A stretch of DNA of 64,000 nucleotides from Phoronis australis (Eukaryota; Phoronida; Phoronidae), in contig NMRA01000554.1 in assembly GCA_002633005.1 (NCBI GenBank), positions 62,001 to 126,000 on the forward strand. The letters run 5' to 3'. The position numbers and the translations under genes are program-made. Shown here piece by piece: positions 1-12,400 of the stretch; position 1 is the stretch's first letter; every line of letters begins with the position of its first letter. The notes beneath the pieces are model-generated. The model made no database searches and was not told where the DNA came from. It saw only the letters and a list, made by a program, of their open reading frames with translations.

Positions 1-112
1 TGGGAGTCAGCCGATACTCACCTTGTCCGTTTCAGCCGTTTAAGAGAAAAACAACTAAATAAACGTCATTTTCTTGCCTTTTGGATCAAAGAAAATTAAG
101 TCGACGTTCTGA

Positions 113-517
113 CAGCAGCACACTCGCGACACGCACACGCGCCATTTCCTGAAAGAGATGACAACAGCTTCGCAGCAGCGAAATTTGCATTTGTATGGAG
201 AAGTAAAAACACTCCTACGAAGTCCCTTTAGAAACGCCTGGAGGGAACACCTACGTCTGGGGACTGAAGAAGACTATATCTATCAGCTTGACCGGCAAGA
301 ACAGGTCACTATCTTCAGGCTAAGAACTGGCCACTACCAGCTCCTCTCCCGCATGCATCGCCTGAAAATCTCTCACATAGACGAGTGCCCGTGTGGCACT
401 GGCCCCCAGACACCTGAGCATTTACTGCAGAGCTGCCCCACATTCGATACCCTAAGGAGCCAGGCATGGCTCAGTCCGGTGGAACTCATAGTAAAACTGT
501 GGGGCCTGACAGCATAA
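113..517 (+). pseudogene. 3' end of a non-LTR retrotransposon polyprotein (zinc-knuckle tail)
   Basis: The frame is open from about 113 (an in-frame stop lies at 110-112) to the stop at 517; the ATG at 158 is not a meaningful start. The translated segment has the pattern seen at the C-terminus of many LINE-type reverse-transcriptase polyproteins: a basic RLRTGHYQLLSRMHRLK stretch, then Cys-x-Cys-x8-His-x4-Cys (DECPCGTG...PEHLLQSCP). Reverse transcriptase and endonuclease domains are absent, so this is a 5'-truncated dead copy, as is usual for target-primed insertions. The A/G-rich GAA/GAT tract that follows fits a LINE tail. The family assignment rests on motif recall; the clade (I/Jockey-like or other) is not resolved. 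Confidence 0.7.
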
Positions 518-579
518 TTGCGGTGAACCGCAGACTTTGCGCAGAAGACCAGACAGACCATCTAAGCTACATGACAGGA

Positions 580-640
580 AACACTGAAGAAGAAGATGAT
601 GAAGAAAAAGGAGGAGAAGAAGAAGAAGAAGTTCTCAAAT
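580..640 (+). repeat. GAA/GAT-rich tail of the non-LTR remnant
   Basis: An almost pure purine tract of GAA, GAT and GGA triplets lies about 60 bp after the stop of the retrotransposon fragment. Simple-repeat tails of this kind terminate many non-LTR elements, so it probably marks the 3' end of the insertion. Confidence 0.5.
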
Positions 641-2051
641 TCGGTTTGCTGGTTTCAAAATTCTAAAAACTTATAATGAATTGAAACCAGTTCCGATAAT
701 TTGTTGCGACATATACGCAACCTTGTGAAAGAACAACAGTTGATTTAAGAATCGGCGAAAAAAGAAATTGGCAAATAGGTGACGCAATTTTTGACGGCGC
801 CGAAAGCCGACGCAAAAGATCGTTACACAACTTTAGCTGCGCAATAACGGTAGAACGCCAATTTTACCAACACCGGTAAATAATTTAGTTTACTCAAGGA
901 AGAGTGCAGTATTTAATGACACTAATTTCGTGTCACATTTTACATGGTCAGTTTTTACCCACATCTGCGCAAAGCTGTATATTTAGTATAGAGCATTGCG
1001 CCAGGGTTACCGCCAGTGGTACCCCAATTGCCAGCACATTCAAAATGGAGGTTCACATTACACACCCTAGCGGCAAAAATCACAGCCATGCTAAGGAAAA
1101 ATTACGTACAAGTCATCTGGTATATTACATGCCTCATTCGATGAAGTCTCTGTCCTTACGCGTGGTACCGTGAGAGGCCCTAAAGTCGTGAGTGCCCTGA
1201 AGTCGTGAACGATCTTATTTCCTCTTCTGCGCGGTCCTGCGACATCTGGCGTTGAAGTTTCCAGCGTTCGTCTGCTTACGAACGTCAAACGAATACACGG
1301 ACGTGTTTGTATTCACAATATGATAACAAACAGTGAGTGGGTGGCTTCTTTTTTCAAATGTATCTTAAAAACAGCATATTTCACTAATTCACTTTTTTGG
1401 GCATTTTTGGGATATATTTTCGAAAATATTTATCGTTCAGATTTACTCAAACACACGCTCCAAAAATAGCTTGAACAATGTATCAAAATGTCCCAGGGTT
1501 GATCAAGTTTTGTAAGGCCAAAACAATAAAATACAGAGCGATAATTTATGCTGGGTTCTTAGCGTTTTACGTGAACAACCTCATTGAAAACGTCTGTGCA
1601 CATCAAAGTTGGGTGCAAAACTTCTAACAATTTATTTCAATTGAAACTGAATTAATAAACAATGCAATGCATTTTTATGTCATCTAGAGTAACTGTACGC
1701 ACTGTAGTTGACTTGTGAGGTCTTACTTCGTGTATTTCCGTCTAACCGAAACGGTCACGACTTTAGGGCCTCATTCAAAATGGCCGCCGATATCAGCGAC
1801 CGTTTCAAAACTCTGCTTACGGAGACAAACAAGGATTAAGATTGTAAAAACACGTATATTTGTGAAGGCTGACATATGTCCATGACATCACATGAGCAGT
1901 TGCTAACGGACATTGGGTAGTATGACAATCGGCACTTATTATGCTTATATTCACGACTTCAGGTCACCGGTGTATATACAGGCGAGGCCGGGGTAAAGTT
2001 CAGTAGCTGTCTCCCGGAGAGAAAAATGTAGCCAATAGCACGTGCTCTTAT

Positions 2052-2335
2052 TGAAAATACATGGCCAAATCTCGTGTAATGCCGCGAAGACTTGCTTTTC
2101 TAGCGACGTCCCACGCATCCCAATGGATACCGTGAAACCATCCGCGTGAGTTCCACGCTGCCACTGGTGGAACAATTAACGTGACGTGATACATAACCTC
2201 ATAGCATGTGCACTTATGGGGAGTCTTGATAACACCCACACCAGGAGATCTAAAGAAATGCCAATGGTTGTGTATTTCAACACCCACAAGAACGGCGGTC
2301 TTAATAAAGACGTGGGTCTCATGAGCCACTAAGGA
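2052..2335 (+). repeat. Dispersed repeat family 1, copy A
   Basis: This ~280-bp segment is a diverged relative of 13700-13983. Both contain, in the same order, a CGCAT block, GGTGG(C)GGAACA, ACGTSACRTGA, ATAACCTCAT, TGTGCACTT(A/T)TGGGG, TTGATAA(C/T)ACC and GAAATCTAAAG-like blocks, and both finish with a TTAATAA...GAGCCAC motif. A shorter inverted fragment of the same family appears at 17370-17445. The copies have no recognisable coding capacity and look like an old MITE or SINE-like family. Confidence 0.6.
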
Positions 2336-3105
2336 TGACCTTTCTTATTTCCCACCCTTTCCCTTGTTTTCATCTTTGTTCCAGCGTCTATAGCGTCTAT
2401 TACCTCTGTACTTCAGAACAAGTTGAGTCCTGTTTTGCAAATTGCCAAATGGATAAAACTTATGCAAGAAAGTGGACCGATACATTGGAAGTTGACTTTC
2501 TTCAACCTTCGTCATCAACTTGTATACAAAGTGAGTTTACAAGCACTATTTCACAATCCAAAAATGTGTGCTTCAAAGTGTTTTATGATGTACGTCGACA
2601 ATAGAAGCATTCGTAACTTAAAGTATCTTTACACAAAAATTCGTAATCAAAATTCTCGTCAAACGTCCAAACTGAAGATGCCTAATTCTCGTGTCTCTTG
2701 TTATACTATGCAAGAATGAACAAATGCGTGACAGTGGTAGATTGTGAGGTTTGATGGACTGACCATGAAGAGTTCCAAAGTTTCTTTTGTGTCCTGATCG
2801 CGTCTGGTAGACCACCCACAGAAAACCTCTCGTGTGTTTATTGGACACGCCACCTACTGAAAGAATGAAAAACTTCGAGATGTGCCATCGGTTTCAAAGG
2901 GAACACTTTGGGCACTTTCCATGAGCATTTCCGAGAGAACCTCCTTAAGCACTCTTTCAAGGAGAGGTAGTTTTTCCCAAGTGTTCAGCTTGTTTTAGGT
3001 TGTGATATTTATCACACACGTATGAATGGGGGGTAACAGCGTCTATCCATGAAAATGATGAGAAAACAATACGATGCAGTACATTAGTTTCCTCGTCAAT
3101 CAGCA

Positions 3106-3126
3106 GACGGACGGACGGACGGACGG
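3106..3126. repeat. GGAC tetranucleotide microsatellite
   Basis: Five direct copies of the tetranucleotide GACG/GGAC follow one another within 3106-3126. Confidence 0.85.
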
Positions 3127-3527
3127 CCAACTATTGGCGGATCTACAGCTACATGGTAATGCTAATGCATTTTGCAAATTGAAGTTATGGAAATTAGACA
3201 GACAGATGATAGGACACCTTTCTGAATCAAACGTTAGTTTTAGCAGCTGACCTGCCTTCTGTCCAGACGTCAGATTTTCCTGCTTTTAATAAACCCACCT
3301 ACGTCTGACCGCAGTATTTTTACACTTTTTCTTCTGACTAGCCTCTGCCTTCGACCTCGGGTAATATCACTCTACATAAGATGATATTGCCCTCGGAATC
3401 GTTGCATATTTGAATATCAAATCAAAAATTACGTATCGTGCAATTCATTTTTTAACTAGCCGACCGATGGCGCATTCAGCAAAAATTCAGTAATTAAAAT
3501 ACGTCATAGTCAATGACGCTTCAGTCA

Positions 3528-3600
3528 ATATTGTTAAGACGTTCTCTTTTGATGTAGACGTTTAAAGAGACTGTGTGTCAAAACGTTCTTAAGAATATTG
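3528..3600. repeat. Imperfect inverted repeat just upstream of the coiled-coil gene start
   Basis: An AATATTG-TTAAGACGTT arm near 3528-3546 is the near reverse complement of AACGTTCTTAAGAATATTG near 3582-3600, ending a few bases before the ATG at 3606. It could form a stem in the 5' UTR or be a chance or MITE remnant; function is unknown. Confidence 0.5.
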
Positions 3601-3605
3601 TTCGA

Positions 3606-6521
3606 ATGGACAGAGTGACGGCTTTGTTTTATGTGGAAAAGTTGAAGGAAAGACGAACGTGAGTAAACGTATAGTTGATTTACTATTTTAAAAAACTCTA
3701 ATAGCTATTTTCTTGATATATGATGGAAAATGTGAAATACATTGAAAACATTTGGAAATCTAAGAAAAAAGGACGCGTGAACCAAAGTACTACTAATTAA
3801 AATATTTCTTCATGCCTGTAACATCCTTTTAAGTGCCAGGTTGAGTGTTGTAGAAAGACATTTGATTCTACGTGTATTTCTCAAAATTGCTACTCGAAGC
3901 TGGTGATCGCAAAATTTATGTTAGCAGTTGTTAGCTGGACAAACCAAATTAAACGACTGAACTAGGAAGATTTTTCAAAAGGTAGTCAGTTTTATCAGAG
4001 TACTGGATAAATATACGACCTGCGACGTGAATACTGTCAAAATTAAAGATTATCAGACTACGAAATCATTGCCAATAAATGAAAAAGATCTAAAATATTT
4101 AATATCTAAAATACATGACATTTTTTTATTAATTTCTTCCTGGTCCAGGATGAAAAATCAGATTATCACAACAGTAAATAATAACCAATACACAGAAAGG
4201 AAATTGAAACTATTCTCTGCATACTGCATATCAATTATTTCTTCTTTCTTGATTCAGGGTGAAAGTTGGGGTATTGAAAGACCTTACGAATGCAGCGAAG
4301 GATTATTTGAATAACAAAAAGGCTCTAGGGAAAAATATAAAAAGTAAGTACATGTAATACGTATATCCGTAGCTTGAATTAGAACATGTAAGATGCTTAG
4401 ACAGTAATTCCGTTCGCAAAATGGTGCATTGTTTGATGATCCAATATTTTTAATGTCAATTAGTTGACAGAGAATAAACGAAAGCTGAAATGAAACTACA
4501 TTGGTGTTGTGGTGTTGTATTTTACAGAGTTTTCAGCGCATCCAAAAGCGGCAGAAAGCATTCGGGAAGTTTTCGACAAGTTTGGAGAAATAAAAGTGCA
4601 GCTGGATGCCAAACGGGAACAGGTCGAAGCTGAAATCAAGAGTATCGACAGGTCAGTGATACCCGCGGAAATATCCGAACATTACATACTTAATCTCCCA
4701 GATTTCGTACCACGAGGATAAAACTGAGACTATGATTAAGAATTTTATTCAAAATGCTTTGAATAAGATGTGTTTTTCTAAGTTTGATTATTGCTTTGTG
4801 ACTTCTGGTGTCTCAAAGAAGGGGTTCAGACCCCATAGTCCTTCCTTGAGTCCGTGCCTGCAAGCAACATAGTACAATGGATATTTAATAATTGTTTTTA
4901 CAGTACCACAGCCGCTGTCGTAAAATTGGAGAAAGAGTTTCGTAACGCCAGCGACGAATTGGCAAGACTGAAAACGGTAACTACTGAATGGAAGCATAGA
5001 ATTTTTCAAGCTCTATCACAGAAATTAGGCATAAGTGCCTAACCGTCACTTATAGTAGTAGACATGTGTCCATAGTCTGTATGTATCTTTTGTGCATTCT
5101 GACCATTGTTTTACCTAAGTCTTAATCAACTAAATGATCTTGCACTGAAACACTTCGACTCCTACCGTTTTGAAACATACAAATCAACCTTCACCCAGTT
5201 CTTTGGTATCACATAAAGGCGCATGCGCCTGAATTCGAAAATGGGAGTATTTCCACACACAGGGGCATGATCATCTTTATTAAACGAAAACATTTTTAAG
5301 TTTCTTGAAGAAATTTGTTTCTACTTAACTTTAACGCCCTCTGGTGCCAGTTGGTGTACTGTATGCCGAAACAGTGTCCTCATTGAAAGCTTGTAAGTCA
5401 GTTTACAGTCTTGTGCTTTAAACCAGGGCTTTGATATTTTTAGCGAGGGGAAATTTACATATCGCTGACGAAATATTATCTTCCCACAAAATAGTCTTCG
5501 CAAAAACACTTCATGTTTTTCAGAAAGAACGCGACTTACAGAATCGTCTCTTCGAACTTACATCCGGAGAAGGGTCGCATCAAAAGCAAAAGGCCAAAAT
5601 CTACTCCAAGCTGGAAGAAATAAACATGAAGTTGATGAGATGTGGTAGTCTTGTCAAGTCATCTGTTAATGAATTAAAAAAGGTACGGGTTTGAATGAAA
5701 ATCTGAAATGCAAAAGTAGTTAACGCCCTGTGTATGAACGTAATGCAGTCGTGAGCAGATTATGGGGATGTCTCAGACTTGTGTCCTTGAGAAAGGCTAT
5801 TTAGCTCTACATTCACTAAAATGTCCATTTAGCCATTATTCTAAATGCTCATCAATGTCAGATCAAACGATCGGAGCCATTTTCAGACTGATTGCTTACG
5901 TTTGTGTTTCAGTTGGTTGCTGTAATGGACGACATGGTGTATGGCCATTCGCGAATGGAAGAGGATGATTCCTGCAGGTTGGAACCCAGCTATTTCATAA
6001 AATACTCACAAATGTCTATGCTAACTTTAGGTTTGCAATCATGTGTTTTGCCTTTGAAAGTCTGAATGAACAAAGGCTTACTTTTGCGTCCATCGCCGTT
6101 TTCTTGTGTGCATGCTTTATGACACTGTGTTTTTCAAGTCATGGAAAGACAACTTCGAATGTTAAAATTACCCGGATTACAGTTGTGTACTCGACTGAGT
6201 TTTTACTGCTTAACACAATCATCGTCGTCGTAATCATCAAGTTTATCGCCACTGTCGTTGTCATTATAGATTCCTAATAAATCAACTTGTTTGTATGTGT
6301 TTTTCAGTGTTTCTGTCAGTAACTGCGCCTCTAACAGAACGGTGCTGCAGGAGACGTCAGAAGTTGTTAAGGCGGGCTCTGTAGAGAAGGTTGACCGTGC
6401 GATAGAATGTGATCGTGTAGGTGCTCACAAGCAATCTAGCGAGTTTTCAAGTGTCGAAAGCCAAACAGCGTATTACACAGAAATGGCGGAGAACCAGATC
6501 TCGCCGATATCTCATGAATAA
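3606..6521 (+). CDS. Uncharacterised coiled-coil protein, 257 aa, seven exons
   Basis: I do not recognise this gene. Exons, all with GT-AG borders and matching phases, are 3606-3658, 4258-4343, 4528-4651, 4904-4976, 5524-5682, 5913-5977 and 6308-6521; they sum to 774 nt, ending in TAA. The protein is soluble, with no signal peptide or membrane segment. Residues 1-47 are basic (LKERRT, NNKKALGKNIKK). Residues ~50-165 are rich in Lys, Glu, Leu and Ala with heptad-like spacing and very likely form a coiled coil. Residues 166-187 end in an acidic EEDDS patch, and 188-257 are Ser/Glu-rich and probably disordered. The length and layout would suit a subunit of a small coiled-coil complex, but no family can be named. 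An AATAAA lies at 6799-6804. The start is the first ATG of exon 1; an extra upstream exon cannot be excluded. Confidence 0.8.
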
Positions 6522-6798
6522 TACGCCAAAGGCACAGAGTTTCATTTTTCTGCACAGATGATTCCACTGTCTCAAGTGTATTAATGACTACAAAATGCCT
6601 CAAAGGACCGTGGGAATTCTGTGACTTTTGACAATTGTTCCAGAGACAATATTGATTCTCCCTATTACGTTCACTTCCGATGAGCAATTGACATGGGTCA
6701 GTTGACCTAGAAATTGGAACATACAGGGTGACCTATGAAAAACCCAGATTCACAAAAGTTTGTATTAAAATTTAAAATTTTGATTATTTCGGCAGGGC

Positions 6799-6804
6799 AA
6801 TAAA
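6799..6804 (+). terminator. Likely poly(A) signal of the coiled-coil gene
   Basis: AATAAA lies 278 bp after the stop codon of the seven-exon gene, on the same strand. A second group of AATAAA-like hexamers lies near 7030. Confidence 0.4.
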
Positions 6805-6829
6805 TATCAACACAAACTGTATAGTATGG

Positions 6830-9200
6830 TTAAACCTTTGTGGAAAGATCATTAGTTGGCAGGAATTTGAGCTTGACTGATGTAAAAGTATGGGTCACTT
6901 AAAACAGTTCATGTGTCCGTGTTTCGGGTCACCCTGTTTATATTAGACATTTCAAGACACTTACGTTGTATTGTTTTATCATCTTATTTCGTCTGCCTTT
7001 TCTTAATAATATATTTTTGTAAACAAATATAAATAAAATAAGAACATAAAAATTATGTGTTCGTTTTAATTAATGACGAAAGCAATCCAGAGATGAAGCC
7101 ATGCGTTATTATTTTTTTCTGAGAAAATTAGAATTTTTAAATTTCCATTGAAAAACCAGGTCTCTTTTTCAAATCTCTCTGTTCTGAGCTTGATATAAGC
7201 AACGCACTACACTGCTTTAAAAACCAGCTACTGGCACTGTATTCCGGATTCGTGTTAAATAAATACAAAACATGCGATGAAAATCGTCAATACTGAGGTG
7301 GTGGACCTGAGTTTTACTCGATGGTTTAGCATTCCAACCTTGTCTTTCAGTCGCCTGAGTTTGCATAGTGCGTGATTTTACTTTTTTCGCAAGAAACTTG
7401 CTCAACAGAGCGCACCTCGTTTCACAATTTCCATTTTGTGCTATCTAAAACCATCGAAAGAAAAGTTCGAATTCAAAATGAAATCGAAAAGACGCAATTA
7501 TTGGTGACGTAGGCACTTACCTTAAACTGTTGAAACACACGTACAATTGAAATATTTAATTACACAAGATTAAACGAGCAAATCAAGTTGCGGATCAGCG
7601 CTCATTTATTTTTGACCAAGCATGAATGTACATGTGTATCACCGGAGATATATCGAACATCACACGCTTTGCAAGGATTATATGCAAATCATGACTGCCA
7701 CAGCTAACGTATCCTTCTTACCAGAAATGTATTAATCCCTATGGGAATAATACATTCCTGTTCTAAGGATGGCCTTCAACTAGACCAAAATCGTTGCGAA
7801 CGTTCGCTACACTTGCGAAAGAATAGGCAGGAATGGTAAATTTGTCACTGTGAGCTTCGCAATTACATGTACCAGTGCAGGAGAACTTGAAGTAAAGACA
7901 CTAAGAATATCTCTAGCAAACATGCACATATTAGTAATTGGGTTGCTACAAATCAGCGCGTTGATATCGTATATAATTAATAATTAGTAGTCTTCATATC
8001 CACAAAGAGCTTTTTTGACAAAATTGCGTATAGGTCATTTAATATGACCAACATATGACGCGAACGAAGACTAATAATCCCTGTATATTTCCCTTATGCT
8101 GGCTTTTTAGATCTCCGTTGTGACCTTGTAGATGGAAGAATTTTAGGTCAAATTGGGGCATGGTCTCTTCGGCCACTGTAAATCCACCACAGAAATTTGT
8201 CAGTTTTAAGCACTTGTAATTATGTGAAAAACATACCAGTTGATGCCCCTTGTCATGGTTCAGTGGACAAAACTAGTTCTAAAAATTTGAGACACCTGTA
8301 AGTGACTTTTAGCGGAAGAGAAATACAAGACTAGTACATTATCACAAAAATGAACGGTGCGCCCCGCTTAAGCATAAGCAATTATACATGGTTGAAATTA
8401 CAAAGTAAAGTAGATTTTACTAATTCTAAAATCAGCAGTATTTTAAGTTGTGCACGATCATAAATGAACAAACAAATTTATATAGGAACTAAAGTGATCA
8501 AGGGATATAATACTTTTGAAAAACGTGTGTCTGGTGCCACGGAGTTTCAAGTGACAAGCCTGCTTCTGTTCGCAGTTTTTGTTGCCTTTGATCTAATAGT
8601 TTTGTTGACATAGGGTTTATTTTTCGCGACAACCAACTGACGTCATTTCTACCAACCTGAATTCTTAACACCCTGACCCTAGGTTATCGTCTGAGTTGCT
8701 GATAGTGCATAAATGTGAGTAGAAAGGTTTAGGATAAGGTTATCTGAGCTTGTTGACAGCATGGAAATGTTCTCACTCACGCAATAACCTAGATTCGTTC
8801 CATTTCTTCGTACGAGTGTAGAAGGTCGTTTTCTCTGCGTCTCACAGAACACAGTTTCGTATTGACTGAGCGACAAGATATACGTCTGCGTTTGTTTTTC
8901 ACCAACGGATGAGACTATCAGGTTGGTTAGTAAAGCGATACTACTCTAACCAATAAGTATCCAGTCCGTGTCCCCACGCGACTGTAATTGTCGTCAACGA
9001 TTCTTTGCTTTAATGCGAGATCAAGTACTGTTGTAAACTGACACCAATTGATTAGTGTTCAGAATTTACAGGCATTTAACAGGAGCATAAAAGCAAGTAA
9101 ACTACGTTGAGGATCATAATCATCCAAGTTGAGACTAACACTGAGATAAGACATGTTGAAAATATCAAGCAGACGATGTCGTCAAGATTGCTCTTGCTGT
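6830..9200. other. Intergenic AT-rich stretch
   Basis: Nothing coding is supported here. A short interrupted palindrome (AATGTATTA ... TAATACATT, about 7726-7757) and a consensus CRE octamer TGACGTCA at 8638-8645, about 660 bp before the PRR5-like start codon, are the only structures I can point to. Confidence 0.4.
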
Positions 9201-9301
9201 GAATAGCAGACATCCATTGCCCCAAGAATATTACACACTTCTCGTCTACTCGCGTTTCTTCTTGGACTATTGAGTTTATTAATCTGAGTGAATCTGTCAG
9301 G

Positions 9302-9447
9302 ATGTCCATGGACAGGCTCATTGCTGGAAGTCTAAATGATCTGAATCTGTTTATGAGTCCGGCCTATAGTTATTCGTCATTGCCGAGGTTTCTGCCGAGA
9401 TCTGTATCTCAGGAGGGTTTCAACGCTCGCAACGAACATTGGTACAA
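9302..9447 (+). CDS. PRR5: PRR5-like exon 1 (residues 1-48)
   Basis: It starts ATG TCC ATG and ends TGG TAC AA before the donor GTAAGT. The frame is open back to 9203 without another Met, so the start is firm unless an upstream exon joins in. It encodes FMSPAYSYSSLPRF, which resembles the FMSSP...LPRF N-terminus of human PRR5L. The split AA|C codon gives NVQT after splicing over 8.85 kb to exon 2, exactly the family pattern. Confidence 0.88.
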
Positions 9448-12400
9448 GTAAGTGACAGTTTTGTTAAACTAGTTAGCATATTTCCAAGTGAATATCACCA
9501 GTATGACTTTAAAGCTGATCAAATATTTTGAACATTTGCACAACAGTATTTTGATTCCGTATTTCGGAAACAACAACAAACTGTTGATGTTTGCGGTTTG
9601 CAAGCGCGTATAAAAAATTAGTGAATTCCAGAAAGTGTATAAAATTGAAATTAGAACTAAAGTCGAAACCTCTGAAGTTTGATTGAAAATTTGTGAGTGA
9701 AGTTTTTATCGCAGTTGTTAACAAGAGAAACGTAAAGCATTGAAGTGCGCCCACGACTACACATATTTTTCTAGGTTGTTTATTAGAATCATGAAAAATG
9801 TCACTGCGTGGCACAAAACAAGTGTTAAACCAATACAACAACGGGAAGGTCTCATGTTCATAATAGAAACCAATTTTAATGATTTCTTGACAATCCGTTA
9901 AACAACCAATTCGACGATGTGTAGACAAACGTAAAAATTATATTTGCCACTACGAGGCACAGTGTTGGTCAGATCCGTTGTCACATTCGTTGAAAAGAAC
10001 TTGCCGAAATTCACAAAGATTCCGATAGGGGTAAAGGAGACAGCAGCGGACGAAAAAACAACATTGCTAACAGGTAGTTGTTGGACCCGTCCGCATATCA
10101 ACCTCAGCTAATATTAGAACGCATAAAGACCCTGCAAGCGTTCAAGAGACACAGCACCAGATGCCGGACGAAGGATGCTGCACACCCGGACGCTCGAGAA
10201 GACGGCAAACTGTTCCTAAATACGTATATGCGCGCGCATAAATACTGCAAATTAGATCTGGAAGGAAGGAAGTGTTGTTCAAAAAGTTCATGAAAATTCC
10301 GTACAACTTTACCAACTATGATATATACACTATGACATGCATTAGCACAGCACAAGGGACGTAGTTAGCTAATTGAGACTTGAGAATTGTATTTCTAATC
10401 ATAACTTTCTCAATATTTAATAGTAATCGATCATCAATCGTAAGTGAGTTATTGCATATTATTTTCTCTTTTCGATCCTTCAGCAATTACTCTGCATTCT
10501 CATTCGTCTGTTACTTTGCCTGGCTATTTACACTTTTGCAAATCAATGGAAAGCATGGTGGTTTACTTGATAAATACTGCTAATTTTAGGAAAAAATATT
10601 ACCCGTCCTTCGTACTAGGATCTATTGCCGAGAAATCCTGTGCTAAAATCAATTTTTGCCTAATAATTTCCACTAGGATCCATTTGCTTAGCAATCCTAC
10701 ACTAGGATCTATTTTTATGGTCTGGAATCTTTTATTTGCTAATAACACTGCGTTACAATACATGCATCAAAGTTTGAAGGGCGACCACATTTTCGCGGTG
10801 ACAACAAGCTGAGAACACTACGATAAGGACGAAATTTCTAAAAATCTAGTGGTTTATCTCCATCCGGGATTGTAGCGAGTATTCCCGGAGGAATCATTTC
10901 TAGTATCCCCTTCCCCGAGCAATCGTTTGTTTTGATATGAACATGTTCTTTCACTATCTTGGCATTCATTCTGAAGTTAAACTGCCCGTTGTGGCTGTAA
11001 CACCGATAACTTTGTTTACACCAAAACGTCATGAGCGACTAAGAAGTTTTTGAATTATTTTCATTTACGTAATAGGAAAATACCTGCCATTAAAATTTGC
11101 GAGATATTAGTAAGCTAAATTCTCGGCCGTTTCGGAAAAATGAAAATAGAAATCTCTAAACGAAATATGCACTTTTCTGAATAATTTGCAACAAATAGCG
11201 CCTTGGGAACAACTGAACTCATTAGTGGATCTAGGATGTCACGAGGGGGCGACACAATGTCCAAATGACAACCGTTTGCCAGTTCCCTTCAATTTTCTTT
11301 TTGGTTTTGAACTGATGGAGAGGTGGGTTTTAGCCGTCCTTAAATCCAACAAAGGCACCATTACTTGACAGAAACAATGAGAACCAATTTGCTTCTGATC
11401 TTTACGGTAGACATAGGAAAAAATGGAAAAGAGCCTGAAAACGACAAACAAGTTCCAAATATTGTTTTCATTTTTAATAACTTGCAATGTAGAATTTCTT
11501 GAAGCAATGTTGTATCTGACGTTCAGTAATTGCGCGTAATCCTTTAAGGTGAAAATTATTGACTACAATCTGTTTTTGCACCAGCACCAATGAAAGTAAA
11601 AAGCAAATATAAGAACGATCAGGAAAATGAAACATTATGAAACTCTATTCCAGATGTAAATACGTGAATTACTTTACATTGCAAACGAATTCCTATGTAG
11701 TGCCCGTGCATGACCAACTGCTTTTTACATACACAAGTAGAATGAATTCCATCAGCTGACTTGAACGCTTACTCCTGTTCAACATCAAAGGGCGTTTAAT
11801 GGCTCTACTAATCAGCACAGTATTGACGAACTCAGTTTCGAAAATGCAAAGCTACTCAACACCACGGACCTTATTTCAGTTTTTGCTGAAGTGAGTAGAG
11901 AAAATACAAGCACTCCTTTCCCCTCCCTGACGTCACCTGAGGTTCGATGAAGGAACTGCCAATGAACAGTTCGTGATCGAACAATTTTGTTTCTAACCAA
12001 GTCTGAAGAATCTGTGAAGTGAACGGCTGACGACACAGGGAGTGAAAAAATTGTCAGTGACTAGTGGCGGGGTCTTAAATGGAAAACCAAAAGTCCGCTA
12101 ACTACAATTTTGCACATATCCGTTGTAATAGCTGAGTGAGGGCATGACTGAAAAACATCGCAACACGTGTAAACCTAACTGATGAACTTTTCAACACACC
12201 CATGTGACGATTTCAAGACAACACGGTACGCCGGAAGAGATCATTGGTGAACTGTTTCCATCCCAGAATTCCTACGACCTCATTCTTCGTTGGGCTGGAT
12301 TCACACTGACGAGACACCGCCCGTCTTCTCCTGCATCGACCTCTTCACTCAATGTGCATATCAATTACGGTATCTTAAACCATCGCCATTCTGCAAAGCT

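Larger units (their letters stand above)
670..3520. other. Non-coding stretch upstream of the coiled-coil gene
   Basis: No coding exon with convincing composition or splice context was found on either strand. The stretch contains one member of a dispersed repeat (2052-2335) and a GGAC microsatellite (about 3106-3126). Otherwise I see nothing in it. Confidence 0.5.

Noticed and set aside
9509-9928. 139-codon minus-strand open frame in PRR5-like intron 1
   Set aside because: AT-rich composition (Phe/Asn/Ile), no domain signature and no splice or promoter context.
10078-10293. Frame resembling a basic retroelement tail near 10090-10220
   Set aside because: The resemblance to integrase C-terminal tails is too weak and no pol motifs lie nearby.
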